64,000 nt of DNA from an uncultured Sutterella sp. (GTDB lineage: Bacteria; Pseudomonadota; Gammaproteobacteria; Burkholderiales; Burkholderiaceae_F): NCBI GenBank assembly GCA_958347955.1, contig CATVXH010000001.1, positions 62,001-126,000 on the forward strand. Direction: 5' to 3'. Positions 25,997 through 34,798 of this stretch are shown piece after piece. Position numbers and translations under genes: made by a program. The notes under the pieces are model-generated. The model ran no database searches. It was not told the origin of the DNA and was given only the letters and a program-made list of their open reading frames with translations. Within the stretch, counting starts at the first letter, position 1. Each line of letters opens with the position of its first letter.

Positions 25997-26506
25997 ATGG
26001 CCGACGAAACCAATACGACCGAGCAACAAGATCAACAGCAAGCTGCACCCGCTTTCCAGCTTGAACGCTGCTACATGAAGGATGCTTCTGTGGAAATGCC
26101 GCATGCACCTGAAGTGTTTGTCACTCCTTTACAAAAGCAGCCTACCGTTGACATGCAATTTGAGGTGAGCTTGAAGTCACTCAATGATGTTCATCGTGAA
26201 GTGACGGTGCGCGCCACTGTGACAATCAAGGCTGAAGAAAGTGTGATGTTAATCGCAGAGGTGAAACAAGCCGGTATTTTCCAAATTCACGGTTTTAATG
26301 ATGAGCAATTAGCCCACATTGGCAATGTGATTTGTCCGACGATTGTTTATCCTTATTTGCGTGCCAATGTTGCGGACTTGATTACGCGCACGACAATGGC
26401 TCCGGTTAACCTTCCGGAGATGAACTTTGAATTGCTCTATCAACAACGATTGGCTCAAGCTGCCGCGGCGGCTGAAAAGGCTAAGGCTGCTGAACAACAA
26501 AACTAA
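25997..26506 (+). CDS. secB: Protein-export chaperone SecB
   Basis: 169 residues. SecB tetramers hold precursor proteins unfolded and hand them to SecA. Recognisable blocks are FQLERCYMKDASVEMPHAPEVF, the LKSLNDVHREVTVRATVTIKAEE strand region, VKQAGIF and CPTIVYPYLRANVADLITR. The N-terminal 20 residues are polar and glutamine-rich, the tail alanine-rich. AAGGAT precedes the ATG. It is followed by an imperfect terminator. Confidence 0.96.
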   Translation: MADETNTTEQQDQQQAAPAFQLERCYMKDASVEMPHAPEVFVTPLQKQPTVDMQFEVSLKSLNDVHREVTVRATVTIKAEESVMLIAEVKQAGIFQIHGFNDEQLAHIGNVICPTIVYPYLRANVADLITRTTMAPVNLPEMNFELLYQQRLAQAAAAAEKAKAAEQQN

Positions 26507-26534
26507 ATTCTGAAAAAAAATCAGTTAGTTAAAA

Positions 26535-26583
26535 GGGGGAAGCGGGGATCGGCGTCTTAGCCGGATTCCTTCTTCCTTTTTTT
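26535..26583 (+). terminator. Likely rho-independent terminator of secB
   Basis: An imperfect hairpin: GGAAG (26538-26542) pairs with CTTCC (26572-26576), and the tip GGC/GCC (26551-26553 with 26560-26562) closes around TCTTA. Seven T bases follow. It ends three bases before the ATG of the sensor kinase gene. Confidence 0.6.
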
Positions 26584-26586
26584 CTT

Positions 26587-28479
26587 ATGACGGTAAACAC
26601 AACTCCTGAAGCCCCCCAACTAACCAGTCGCCTTCTCAGATTGGCGCTTCTTTGGGTTATCGTTTTAATTGCTTCAGTCGTATATACCCTTTTTCTATCC
26701 AGACAGATGGAAATAACGACAGAAGTTACCCGACGCGCGGCCGATATTCGCGCAGAGCTCTATCAAGTCGGTTACGATTTGACGACCACACAGGTCAGAA
26801 GTCCTACATTGGATATTCAGGGTGTGGTTTGGCGAGTTGATCAGATGCTTAATCTGGCGATGTTGGGAGATGAGTCCACCTATCGTGTGATGGCTAAAGA
26901 TGAGCGTATTGATGACATCATGGTCCATATTGATGAAACATGGCGTCAGAGTGTTAAGCCGTTGCTTTTACGTTGGAATGAGAGTCATCAAGTCAATGAG
27001 CAGGGGCGACGTGAGATTTTGTTAGGTCTGGATTTGCTCAATAATGAGCTCGATGAGTGGCAGAGCCTCACAGATGAAGAAGTTAATCGTAATATCGTTG
27101 TTTTGCGCTTTACACAAGTAGCTTTAGGTGGTCTGTCTATCCTCAGTGTCATTGTTGTGATGTGGTTTCTTTTTGCCTCTGTCCTCAGGCCTCTCAATCA
27201 GCTCCAGCTTGGTATCGAGCGTCTGAAAGCCAGCGATTGGAAAACCCGTGTGCACGCAGAGGGTACGTTGGAATTTTCTGAAATCTCAGCCGGTTTTAAT
27301 GAACTGGCCAGTCACCTGGATGATGTGTACTCAAATTTGGAAAAAAAGGTTGCGGAGAAAACTGCCTCACTGGCGGAAAAAAACGCACACCTTACTGCAC
27401 TTTATGGACTGACTGCCTTTTTGGGAGAGCCGCATCCCATGGAAGAAATGTTGGAGTCCTTTATAGCCAGGGTTTTGACATTAACCGGTGCGCCTGCCGC
27501 CCAAGTGTGTTTTTGGAATGAAAGAAGAAATCGATTTGAGAGTTCATTGACAAAGGGGTTAAGTGAAACAGTAGCCAAGGAGTGTGAGAAAGTTTCTCCT
27601 AAGTTTGCCGAAGAGATATTTTCAAGCCCTTACCCGCTTTGGACGGACAACCTGCCTCTAGAACAATCCAAGGGCGGATTTGTGCAAAAGGTAACCTATC
27701 ATATTCGTTACAAACAAAAAAATATTGGTGTTTACGTGTTGTTTTACCGTGAACATCTTCAAAGTGATCCGGCGCTTGATACGCTACTAGAGAATTTAGG
27801 CAGACACCTTGGAGCAGCCATTGAAAATATGCGGTTGGCCGCTTTAGATCAACAGATGGCAGTGGCCCAGGAGCGCAATATATTGGCTCAGAACCTTCAT
27901 GACTCCATAGCTCAGACGTTGTCGTTTGTGAATCTTCAGGTGCAGATGCTGGAGGGGGCGCTTAAAGATAAAAATCAAGCCCAGGTTGATGAAGGGATCA
28001 AGCAGATCAAGGCTGGTGTCCAGGAGTGTTACGATGATGTTCGAGAGCTACTTCTCAATTTCCGTACGAGAGTTTATAAAGAAGAATTAAGAGAACTGAT
28101 ACAAAGTGTCCTGGAACGCTTTGAAAGGCAAACCCATGTCAAGGCACACTTGACCATGCAAAATGATGGGGCAGATCTGACTTCTGCACAAAAGTTGCAA
28201 GTGATTTTTATTCTTCAAGAGGCGCTTTCCAATGTGCGCAAACATGCACATGCTCAAACAGTTATGGTAAATGTTCGCAATGGTAAGCAGTTTGAAATGA
28301 CGGTGATGGATGATGGGGTGGGGATCGATCCTTCGCTGTTGGCGGAAAGAAAGCAAAGCCACGTTGGATTGTCTATCATGCGTGAACGGGCTCAGAAAGT
28401 GAACGCCCATATTGAGATCGAATCAGAGATCGATCAGGGTACTACAGTTCGATTAATTTTGTCCAGAGAGGGACGCTAA
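26587..28479 (+). CDS. NarX-like sensor histidine kinase
   Basis: 630 residues. Two membrane segments (about 18-38 and 176-198) enclose a periplasmic helical sensor of about 135 residues, the layout of NarX/NarQ. A HAMP domain (LRPLNQLQLGIERLKASDW), a coiled coil, a GAF-like region (270-415) and the HisKA_3/HATPase pair follow. The phospho-accepting histidine is H438 in NLHDSIAQTLSF; the N box is EALSNVRKHA and the G box DDGVGIDP. The nitrate-binding P box of true NarX is not evident, so the ligand is uncertain. Stop and start of the next gene overlap by one base (TAATG). Confidence 0.88.
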   Translation: MTVNTTPEAPQLTSRLLRLALLWVIVLIASVVYTLFLSRQMEITTEVTRRAADIRAELYQVGYDLTTTQVRSPTLDIQGVVWRVDQMLNLAMLGDESTYRVMAKDERIDDIMVHIDETWRQSVKPLLLRWNESHQVNEQGRREILLGLDLLNNELDEWQSLTDEEVNRNIVVLRFTQVALGGLSILSVIVVMWFLFASVLRPLNQLQLGIERLKASDWKTRVHAEGTLEFSEISAGFNELASHLDDVYSNLEKKVAEKTASLAEKNAHLTALYGLTAFLGEPHPMEEMLESFIARVLTLTGAPAAQVCFWNERRNRFESSLTKGLSETVAKECEKVSPKFAEEIFSSPYPLWTDNLPLEQSKGGFVQKVTYHIRYKQKNIGVYVLFYREHLQSDPALDTLLENLGRHLGAAIENMRLAALDQQMAVAQERNILAQNLHDSIAQTLSFVNLQVQMLEGALKDKNQAQVDEGIKQIKAGVQECYDDVRELLLNFRTRVYKEELRELIQSVLERFERQTHVKAHLTMQNDGADLTSAQKLQVIFILQEALSNVRKHAHAQTVMVNVRNGKQFEMTVMDDGVGIDPSLLAERKQSHVGLSIMRERAQKVNAHIEIESEIDQGTTVRLILSREGR

Positions 28480-29168
28480 TGACTATTCGCATTTTGTTGG
28501 TTGATGATCACACCTTGTTTCGTTCGGGCCTGAAGGCGTTGTTGAGTCGTCAGCCCGATTTCGAAATTGTGGGAGAAGCCTCCGACGGCCTGGAAGGCGT
28601 TAAGTTGGCTGAACAGCTCAAACCCGATCTGGTTTTATTGGACTTGGATATGCCCGTCATGAACGGCACCGAGGCTTTGGCCCAAATGTTGGCTGCCAAT
28701 CGTGAATTGCCTGTGGTGATGCTGACAGTTAGTGAAGATGCGGAAGATTTGAAAGAGGCTTTTGTTTTGGGAGCCAGGGGCTATTTGGTTAAGAATATTG
28801 ATGCCGAATATTTGGTCAACAGTGTTCGGCAGGTCGTGTCTGGTGAAAGTGTGATGTCTCCGGAAATGACCAGTAAATTCGTTAACGGAATTCGAGCTAA
28901 GCACCTTTCTTTAATGCCCGAGGTTCGCCCGGAAACGGTTAAGAGCTTGACCGAACGCGAACGTCAAATCCTTGGTTGCTTGGCTCAGGGGGCAAGCAAC
29001 CGGGAAATGGCGACTTTGCTCAATATGTCAGAGAGTACGGTGAAGGCCCACTCGCAACGAATCATGCGCCGCTTTGATTTCAGTTCTCGTGTTCAGGCCG
29101 CGGTATTCGCAGCTGAACGCCACATGGATCGGTATCTGCTTGAGAGTTTAAACCAGAAAAAACGGTAG
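28479..29168 (+). CDS. NarL/LuxR-family response regulator
   Basis: 229 residues. Receiver domain with acidic D9-D10, phosphoacceptor D55 (LLDLDMP) and conserved TVSED and lysine K102-type LVKN region, then a LuxR-type helix-turn-helix: LTEREREIL-like LTERERQILGCLAQGASNREMATLLNMSESTVKAH. It is translationally coupled to the NarX-like kinase and surely its partner. The long tail past the HTH is basic. In related bacteria such pairs govern anaerobic respiration; no respiratory gene lies beside it here. Confidence 0.9.
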   Translation: MTIRILLVDDHTLFRSGLKALLSRQPDFEIVGEASDGLEGVKLAEQLKPDLVLLDLDMPVMNGTEALAQMLAANRELPVVMLTVSEDAEDLKEAFVLGARGYLVKNIDAEYLVNSVRQVVSGESVMSPEMTSKFVNGIRAKHLSLMPEVRPETVKSLTERERQILGCLAQGASNREMATLLNMSESTVKAHSQRIMRRFDFSSRVQAAVFAAERHMDRYLLESLNQKKR

Positions 29169-29173
29169 CAAGA

Positions 29174-29650
29174 TTAAATTCCGCCTTCATAATTGTTTTG
29201 TCTCCATGCCTCGTAAACGGTGATGGCTACCGTATTTGAAAGATTCAAAGAGCGGTTATGAGGGCGCATTGGTAAACGAATCCGTTGGCTTTCGGGGAAA
29301 CTATTGCGGATGTCATCGGGAAGCCCATGACCTTCGCTGCCGAAAACAAACCAGTCTCCGGGCTTGAAATGTGATTGAGCGAAGGGGTGCGATCCCTTGG
29401 TTGTCATGGCAAACATTCGCTCCCTGTTGGGACGCTCTGTATCTAAAAAAGCGTCAAAGCTTTTGTGGACCTTGACCGTTGCGTATTCGTGGTAATCCAA
29501 ACCGGCGCGGATCATGTGCTTGTCTTCAAGGGTAAATCCAAGGGGTTCCACAAGATGGAGCTCGCAACCGGTATTGGCTGACAGGCGAATGATGTTGCCG
29601 GTATTGGGAGGAATTTCTGGAGCTACTAAAACGATTTTAAACATACTCAT
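29174..29650 (-). CDS. trmL: tRNA (cytidine/uridine34-2'-O)-methyltransferase TrmL
   Basis: 158 residues. A SPOUT-fold enzyme methylating the wobble ribose of tRNA-Leu isoacceptors. The N-terminal VLVAPEIPPNTGNIIRLSANTG, FGSEGHGLP and the trefoil-knot end MRPHNRSLNLSNTVAITVYE are complete. A second ATG at 29644 is equally possible. The start overlaps the rpoH stop, so it is the last gene of the rsmD-to-trmL operon; it converges with the NarL-like regulator. Confidence 0.93.
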   Translation of the reverse strand: MSMFKIVLVAPEIPPNTGNIIRLSANTGCELHLVEPLGFTLEDKHMIRAGLDYHEYATVKVHKSFDAFLDTERPNRERMFAMTTKGSHPFAQSHFKPGDWFVFGSEGHGLPDDIRNSFPESQRIRLPMRPHNRSLNLSNTVAITVYEAWRQNNYEGGI

Positions 29651-30575
29651 CTGCAGGCGCAGTCAGCGCCTTTCTCATCTTAGTTAATGCGTTTTTCTCA
29701 ATTTGACGAACGCGCTCAGCAGAGATCCCAAGCTCTTGGGCTAACTCTTGTAATGTTTTTGGCGTATTGTTGCCATTTTCATCAATGTTAAGCCATCGGG
29801 CTAAAACAACATGGCGGCTTCGTTCATCTAAACTGGCCAGTGCTTGACGAATGCCTTCTTGTTGCATTCGTTCTTCGTCTTTTTGTTCAAGAATGACTGT
29901 CGGCTCATTTTCGACGGACGATAACCATTGAATCGGCGCACTGTTTTTCTCATCATTGTTGTCATCATCATCCGCAGGCAAATCAATCGGGGTTTCATGC
30001 CCGTACATCCGTTGTTCCATTTCAAGAACTTCAGAGGGTTTGACATCCAATTCTTTGGCAATTTTGTCCGCCTGGGAGTAAGTGAGCGCGTTTTCTCCTC
30101 GCATGGAACGGAGATTGAAAAAGAGCTTCCTTTGTGATTTTGTGGTAGCCAGTTTAACCTGTCGCCAGTTCTTCACAATGTAATCTTGAATTTCTGAGCG
30201 AATCCAGTATTCAGCAAAAGTCATTAAACGGGCGCCGTGGTTGGGATCATAGTGTTTAATGGCTTTGAGTAGACCAATATTGCCTTCTTGGATAAGGTCG
30301 GCGTGTGGAATTCCATAACCCAAATAAGATCTTGCGATAGCGATGACCAGTCTCAAATGTGCCATCACCAATGTACGGCCGGCTGCCATGTCATTGTTTT
30401 TGTGCAGTCTTTCCATCAGCTCCTTTTCTTGCTCATAGGACAGAATAGGAAAGCGATTGGCGGCCTGAATGTAAGCATCCAAATTTCCAAGGCTAGGGAT
30501 GACACTAGGCACCTTGCTCTGGTAGGGGACAAGGGCATTGGTGTGTTCTGTTGTTTTGGATTGGGGTTCTTTCAT
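29637..30575 (-). CDS. rpoH: RNA polymerase sigma factor RpoH (sigma-32)
   Basis: 312 residues from ATG 30575; the frame is open to 30611. Heat-shock sigma factor. Region 2 is SYEQEKELMERLHKNNDMAAGRTLVMAHLRLVIAIARSY and the core-binding and -10 helix DLIQEGNIGLLKAIKHYDP; the RpoH box QRKLFFNLR, which is specific for this sigma and is involved in proteolytic control, is present; region 4 ends ERVRQIEKNALTKMRKAL. An acidic insert (DDDDNNDEKNS) lies before region 4. It follows ftsX by 32 bp, as in E. coli. Confidence 0.96.
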   Translation of the reverse strand: MKEPQSKTTEHTNALVPYQSKVPSVIPSLGNLDAYIQAANRFPILSYEQEKELMERLHKNNDMAAGRTLVMAHLRLVIAIARSYLGYGIPHADLIQEGNIGLLKAIKHYDPNHGARLMTFAEYWIRSEIQDYIVKNWRQVKLATTKSQRKLFFNLRSMRGENALTYSQADKIAKELDVKPSEVLEMEQRMYGHETPIDLPADDDDNNDEKNSAPIQWLSSVENEPTVILEQKDEERMQQEGIRQALASLDERSRHVVLARWLNIDENGNNTPKTLQELAQELGISAERVRQIEKNALTKMRKALTAPADEYV

Positions 30576-30607
30576 TGAAAAAGCCTTAGGAAAGCAACAA
30601 AGTTGTC

Positions 30608-31516
30608 TCAATTGAAGCGCTCAATTTTTGATATAGCGCGCTGAGTAATGATACTCGCAATAAGACCGCCCAGTAATGCACAAAATACAATGAATCCGGC
30701 GTTAAATTGCCATGGAAGAGGTGAAATGGCTATTTTCGTTCCATATTGCTCCCCAACGGCCAGCAATGCTTCGTTAAGGTATCCTGTGGCGAATGAGGAC
30801 AGACCGATGGCAATGACTGAAGCCAGTCCCATTGTCAGAACTCCACGCCAAGCATAAGGCCGGATTGAAAAAGAGGGTGTCGCACCGAACAGATAAAGCA
30901 TGTTGAGTTCAGTTTTTTGAGTGTCGGCGGCTAGACGCACGCTTGCTGCAATGACACAAATAATGAGCGATAAAGTGATAACGGCAAAAATCAGCCCGAG
31001 GTTTCTGATTGCGTGAGAAATCGCGTCAAGTTTTGTCAGCCAGGTGCTGTCATAGGCGACCAAACTTACTCCCTTCAGTTTTTCAATATTTTTAGCGGTT
31101 TTTTCAATGTCTGCCGCCGGCATATTGGTGTCAAGCGTAACGATAATTAAATCGGGCAAAGGATTGTCGGCACTATCTTGTGTTTGCTTGATTCCTAGAT
31201 TTTCATTTAAAGATTTGTAGGCTTCATCTCTAGGAATCGTTGTGATTTTCATCACGTGTTCATGCCGGCCAATGCGTTCCCGCAAGTTGTCCATCAGAGC
31301 CTTATTCATGTTTTGATAGGTGAACACGGTAATTTCCGGCGCAACCGGAATAGCTCTAATTGGCTCAGAGAGACTGTAGAGAACACTTGCCACAAAAACA
31401 GGGATGGTTAGGGATAAGCTTGCTAGCATTAAAGCCAAGAAAAACAATCCCTTGGCATTGCAAATACCCCGAAAAACTTGTTGCAGAGCCCAGGCGCGCG
31501 AGGAAGCAAAACTCAT
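30608..31516 (-). CDS. ftsX: Cell division protein FtsX
   Basis: 302 residues. The permease-like partner of FtsE: one N-terminal membrane segment (about 25-47), a periplasmic domain of about 120 residues and three C-terminal segments (about 172-195, 222-245, 270-290). FtsEX uses ATP to transmit a signal across the membrane to EnvC, here encoded at 23207-24616. The ATG overlaps the ftsE stop by four bases (ATGA), so the two proteins are coupled. Confidence 0.93.
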   Translation of the reverse strand: MSFASSRAWALQQVFRGICNAKGLFFLALMLASLSLTIPVFVASVLYSLSEPIRAIPVAPEITVFTYQNMNKALMDNLRERIGRHEHVMKITTIPRDEAYKSLNENLGIKQTQDSADNPLPDLIIVTLDTNMPAADIEKTAKNIEKLKGVSLVAYDSTWLTKLDAISHAIRNLGLIFAVITLSLIICVIAASVRLAADTQKTELNMLYLFGATPSFSIRPYAWRGVLTMGLASVIAIGLSSFATGYLNEALLAVGEQYGTKIAISPLPWQFNAGFIVFCALLGGLIASIITQRAISKIERFN

Positions 31517-32202
31517 GACATTGCTCCGTGCTGAGAAGCGAACTTAACCTCCCGATAGGCAATATCTCGTGGCGCTAAAAGGAGGTGAGAAGCTACGATA
31601 ACCGTGACCCCGGCACTGGCGAATTCCCCCAAAAGATTAATGACGGTTTGAGCATTATTGGCGTCAAGATGGGCGGCGGGTTCATCAGCCAGGATCAGTA
31701 CCGGCTGATTAACCACTGCTCTTGCCAGGCAAACCTGTTGACGTTGTCCGGAAGACAGGTCAATTGGGTAATTTAGGGCCCAATCGGACATATGGCAGCG
31801 GGAAAGTGCCGCTAACGCCTGTAGACGCGCTTGCTCAGTAGTGGCTTCTGCAGCAAGCGCGGGAAGCATGACATTTTCCAGAATAGTCCTGTCTTCCAGA
31901 AGCGGAGAGTTTTGAAGCATCAGCCCAATAGCTCTGCGGAGCCAGCGGCGCTGTAAAGTTGAAAATTCTTGAACGTCTTCGCCGGCTACCCTCACAGCAC
32001 CGCGCGTTGGGTTGAGCAGTCCCGCAATGAGTCTAAGCACGGTTGATTTGCCACATCCGGTATCGCCGTGCAGGACAACAAACTCCCCTCGGTAGATATC
32101 TACCGATACATCTCGCAACACCTGCAGCTCATCAAACTCCACGAAAACATGTGAAAGCTGTACTAAAGGTGCTTCTTGGTCGGGGACAGTGGGTGCAAAC
32201 AT
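31513..32202 (-). CDS. ftsE: Cell division ATP-binding protein FtsE
   Basis: 229 residues. ABC ATPase with Walker A GDTGCGKST near residue 46, a signature LSSGQRQQVCLARA (normally LSGGEQQR) and Walker B PVLILADEPAAHLD. It works with FtsX at the divisome. The signature has serine where most ABC ATPases have glycine. It lies 10 bp after ppx and is part of the same leftward operon; the usual neighbour ftsY is in the opposite direction two genes away. Confidence 0.93.
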   Translation of the reverse strand: MFAPTVPDQEAPLVQLSHVFVEFDELQVLRDVSVDIYRGEFVVLHGDTGCGKSTVLRLIAGLLNPTRGAVRVAGEDVQEFSTLQRRWLRRAIGLMLQNSPLLEDRTILENVMLPALAAEATTEQARLQALAALSRCHMSDWALNYPIDLSSGQRQQVCLARAVVNQPVLILADEPAAHLDANNAQTVINLLGEFASAGVTVIVASHLLLAPRDIAYREVKFASQHGAMS

Positions 32203-32212
32203 TAATCAAAAA

Positions 32213-33685
32213 CTATTTCTCGAAATCAAACCGATATTGTACGGCTTTCCAGGCCTCAACTTCTCTTTGTAAAAGAAAATGTGTTAGAGGATGTTTTGAA
32301 AGCCAATCATGATCTTGAAAAGAAAGGCGCCAGTGGTGCTCTGCATTCTGTGAAAGTTCAAATTCGGGTAAAGAAATATCTTCCCGTTTATGAGCAATGA
32401 TGCTTGCTAACCGCAAGACGAGCAAAGATTTTGCCCACTCGCAGTCTGATAGCTGGGACTCGATCTTGTAGAGTCTTCCTCGATGACCAAGAACCAGTTG
32501 AGAAACCCAGTGCCGATCGTTGATGGAAAAACCTTGCAGGTCAAAATGTTCAATCAGGTAGGCACCGAGACGGTGAAAGCGGTTGTGGCTGATCAAATTG
32601 CCAGTCTCATGCAGAAGCGCAGCCCAGTGCAAACGTTTGCGCACACTTTCTGGAGCCTGAGGATCGAGGCGTTGCAGAAGCAACAAGGCGATTTGGCTGA
32701 CTCGCTTAGCTTGAGCCTCGGAAACGCCGCTGTACTTCAGTAATTCCCATGCGCTGTTTTCTCTGAGATCGATGCCGTTTAAACGAGATAACTGTTCATA
32801 AAGCAGTCCGACGCGTAAGGCTCCAGCGGAGAATCTTATCTCTCTGATATTCAGAGCATCACAGGCCGCGTGAAGCACCGCCAAACCGCCGGTAATGACT
32901 TCTCGGCGAGAGTGATGAAGATCCGGAAAGTTTAATTTGCTGGTATGTCCCGCTTCAATGATTTTGTCTCGAATTGCGCATAAAGATTCTTTTGTAATAA
33001 TCGGCGAATCAAAACCAAAGGAATTGGCTAGGCTACAAATGGCTTCCATAGAGCCTGATGAGCCATAAGCCTCGTCCCATAACTTGGAGTTGAATCGTTC
33101 GCGGCCTTCTTGGAATTCAGCCATGGCGGCTAATTTTGCTGCTTCATATCCCTCACGGGTAATGACGCCACCCGGAAAATATTTAAGCGATAAATTAACG
33201 CAACCGACATGAAAAGATTCACAACGGTCTGCATGATTGGCACAGCCGGTGACTAATTCTGTGGAACCACCGCCAATATCAATAACCAATCGTTTTTTAT
33301 CTGAGAGTGGAAGTCGGTGGAAACATCCCTCAAAAACTAGTCGAGCCTCCTCCTGACCGGGCAAAATTTCAATCGGGAAACCCAATACTTTTTGCGCTCT
33401 AAGCAAAAACGACTTGTTATTTTGAGCAATGCGAATCGTTTGAGTGCCGACTGCGCGAACATGTTCAGGAGCAAAGTTTTTAATCTTTTGGTGAAAACGT
33501 TCAAGCGTCAAAAGTGCTCTTTGTTGAGCCTCTTCGGTTAATGCGCCATGCTCATCAAGCCCAGCGGCCAGCCTTACGCCTTCCTTACTGTAATGTTCAC
33601 TGACAATTTTATCGTTTTCAACGCGTCCGATTTCCAAACGAAAACTGTTGGAACCAAGGTCAATGGCGGCAAGTCGGGTTACCAT
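32213..33685 (-). CDS. ppx: Exopolyphosphatase / guanosine pentaphosphatase family
   Basis: 490 residues. Ppx releases phosphate from the ends of polyphosphate; GppA turns pppGpp into ppGpp. The ASKHA phosphatase motifs are AAIDLGSNSFRLEIG at the start, RAVGTQTIR, ILPGQEEARLVFEGC and VIDIGGGSTELV; the C-terminal HD-like helical domain (WAALLHETGNLISHNRFHRLGAYLI) is typical of the long form. Length lies between Ppx and GppA, so both activities are possible. One base separates it from coaD. Confidence 0.92.
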   Translation of the reverse strand: MVTRLAAIDLGSNSFRLEIGRVENDKIVSEHYSKEGVRLAAGLDEHGALTEEAQQRALLTLERFHQKIKNFAPEHVRAVGTQTIRIAQNNKSFLLRAQKVLGFPIEILPGQEEARLVFEGCFHRLPLSDKKRLVIDIGGGSTELVTGCANHADRCESFHVGCVNLSLKYFPGGVITREGYEAAKLAAMAEFQEGRERFNSKLWDEAYGSSGSMEAICSLANSFGFDSPIITKESLCAIRDKIIEAGHTSKLNFPDLHHSRREVITGGLAVLHAACDALNIREIRFSAGALRVGLLYEQLSRLNGIDLRENSAWELLKYSGVSEAQAKRVSQIALLLLQRLDPQAPESVRKRLHWAALLHETGNLISHNRFHRLGAYLIEHFDLQGFSINDRHWVSQLVLGHRGRLYKIESQLSDCEWAKSLLVLRLASIIAHKREDISLPEFELSQNAEHHWRLSFQDHDWLSKHPLTHFLLQREVEAWKAVQYRFDFEK

Positions 33686-33686
33686 G

Positions 33687-34172
33687 TTATTGTGCTCCGA
33701 TACGTTTGGCCTCTAGAGCGCGACAAACTGGTGGCCTAACAAAAGCGGAAACATCGCCCCCCAGTCGATGGATTTCTCGGACTAACGAACCGGAAATAGA
33801 TTGAGTTCCGTTCATCGGTGGAAAGAAGACGGTTTGAACGTGTTTGTTGAGGACATGATTGACGCATGCCATGCGAGTTTCATAGTCAAAATCACTGCCA
33901 TTGCGAACGCCTCGTATTAAAACAGAGGCCCCCGTGGCTTTGACAAATTCACTCAGTAAGCCTTGAAATCCAACGACTTTAATACCGGGAATTCCTTCCA
34001 GAACTTCTTTAGCCAATTGCACTCGCTCTTGAAATGAAAAAAATGTGTTTCTGCCAGTGTCGGCTGCAACCGCAACAATAACTTCGTCAAAAATCTGTCT
34101 GGCACGGTTTAAAACATCTTCATGACCCAAGGTAAATGGGTCGAACGTACCTGCATAGATGGCAATCGTCAT
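33687..34172 (-). CDS. coaD: Phosphopantetheine adenylyltransferase
   Basis: 161 residues, the usual length. It joins ATP and 4'-phosphopantetheine to form dephospho-CoA. The nucleotidyl-transferase signature AGTFDPFTLGHEDVLNRA opens the protein; IRGVRNGSDFDYETRMA and the ISGSLVREI block, which close the substrate site, are intact. The ATG overlaps the rsmD stop by four bases; rsmD-coaD is a very widespread pair. Confidence 0.96.
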   Translation of the reverse strand: MTIAIYAGTFDPFTLGHEDVLNRARQIFDEVIVAVAADTGRNTFFSFQERVQLAKEVLEGIPGIKVVGFQGLLSEFVKATGASVLIRGVRNGSDFDYETRMACVNHVLNKHVQTVFFPPMNGTQSISGSLVREIHRLGGDVSAFVRPPVCRALEAKRIGAQ

Positions 34173-34798
34173 AATGAATCCTGAGCCTTTGTTGCGAGGC
34201 GAAAAGTAACAGCCCCCGCATCAGATTGACGCACTACCGACAATTGTAAGTCAGTTAGAATTCTTGCGTCCCATTCTTTTGGGGCTTCAATATAAAGTAA
34301 ACCGCTTTCTTTCAGATGAGAAAGTGCATTTTTTATGGCTTTTTCATGCAAGTTAAGCGCAAATGGCGGATCAATAAAAATAATGTCAAAATTTTTGTCT
34401 GTTTTTGAAAGAAATTGCAAACAATCGCCACAGAGAATATTTAAGTTATCTCCGGCATTCAACTTGTCCCGCACGGCGCATAATTTTGTATAAGCCGACC
34501 GATTTTTTTCGATGAGCGTAACGTGGTTGGCGCCGCGGCTGGCCAGCTCAAAACCAAGAGCCCCTGAACCAGCGAACATGTCTAAACCTTCAATGGCAGA
34601 AAAATCGCCCCAGAAATGAGTCAGCCAGTTAAAAAGCGTTTCCCTTACACGATCACCGGTAGGCCGCAATCCATTTAAGTCGCAGACCGTCAGTGGGGTG
34701 CGGCGCCATTTTCCCGCGATGATTCGAACGGTACCTGAGGCTTTCACTCTTGGTAAACTTACGCCTTGTGATTGATTTTGTTTCTTTAATGGATGCAT
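34169..34798 (-). CDS. rsmD: 16S rRNA (guanine966-N2)-methyltransferase
   Basis: 209 residues. RsmD methylates G966 of 16S rRNA with SAM. The motifs are RIIAGKWRRTPL and RPTGDRVRETLFNWL near the start, LDMFAGSGALGFELASRGA (SAM site) and FIDPPFA (catalytic loop). Its ATG and the first possible ftsY ATG form the six-base palindrome ATGCAT, so the two genes start back-to-back. It heads the operon that runs to trmL. Confidence 0.93.
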   Translation of the reverse strand: MHPLKKQNQSQGVSLPRVKASGTVRIIAGKWRRTPLTVCDLNGLRPTGDRVRETLFNWLTHFWGDFSAIEGLDMFAGSGALGFELASRGANHVTLIEKNRSAYTKLCAVRDKLNAGDNLNILCGDCLQFLSKTDKNFDIIFIDPPFALNLHEKAIKNALSHLKESGLLYIEAPKEWDARILTDLQLSVVRQSDAGAVTFRLATKAQDSL

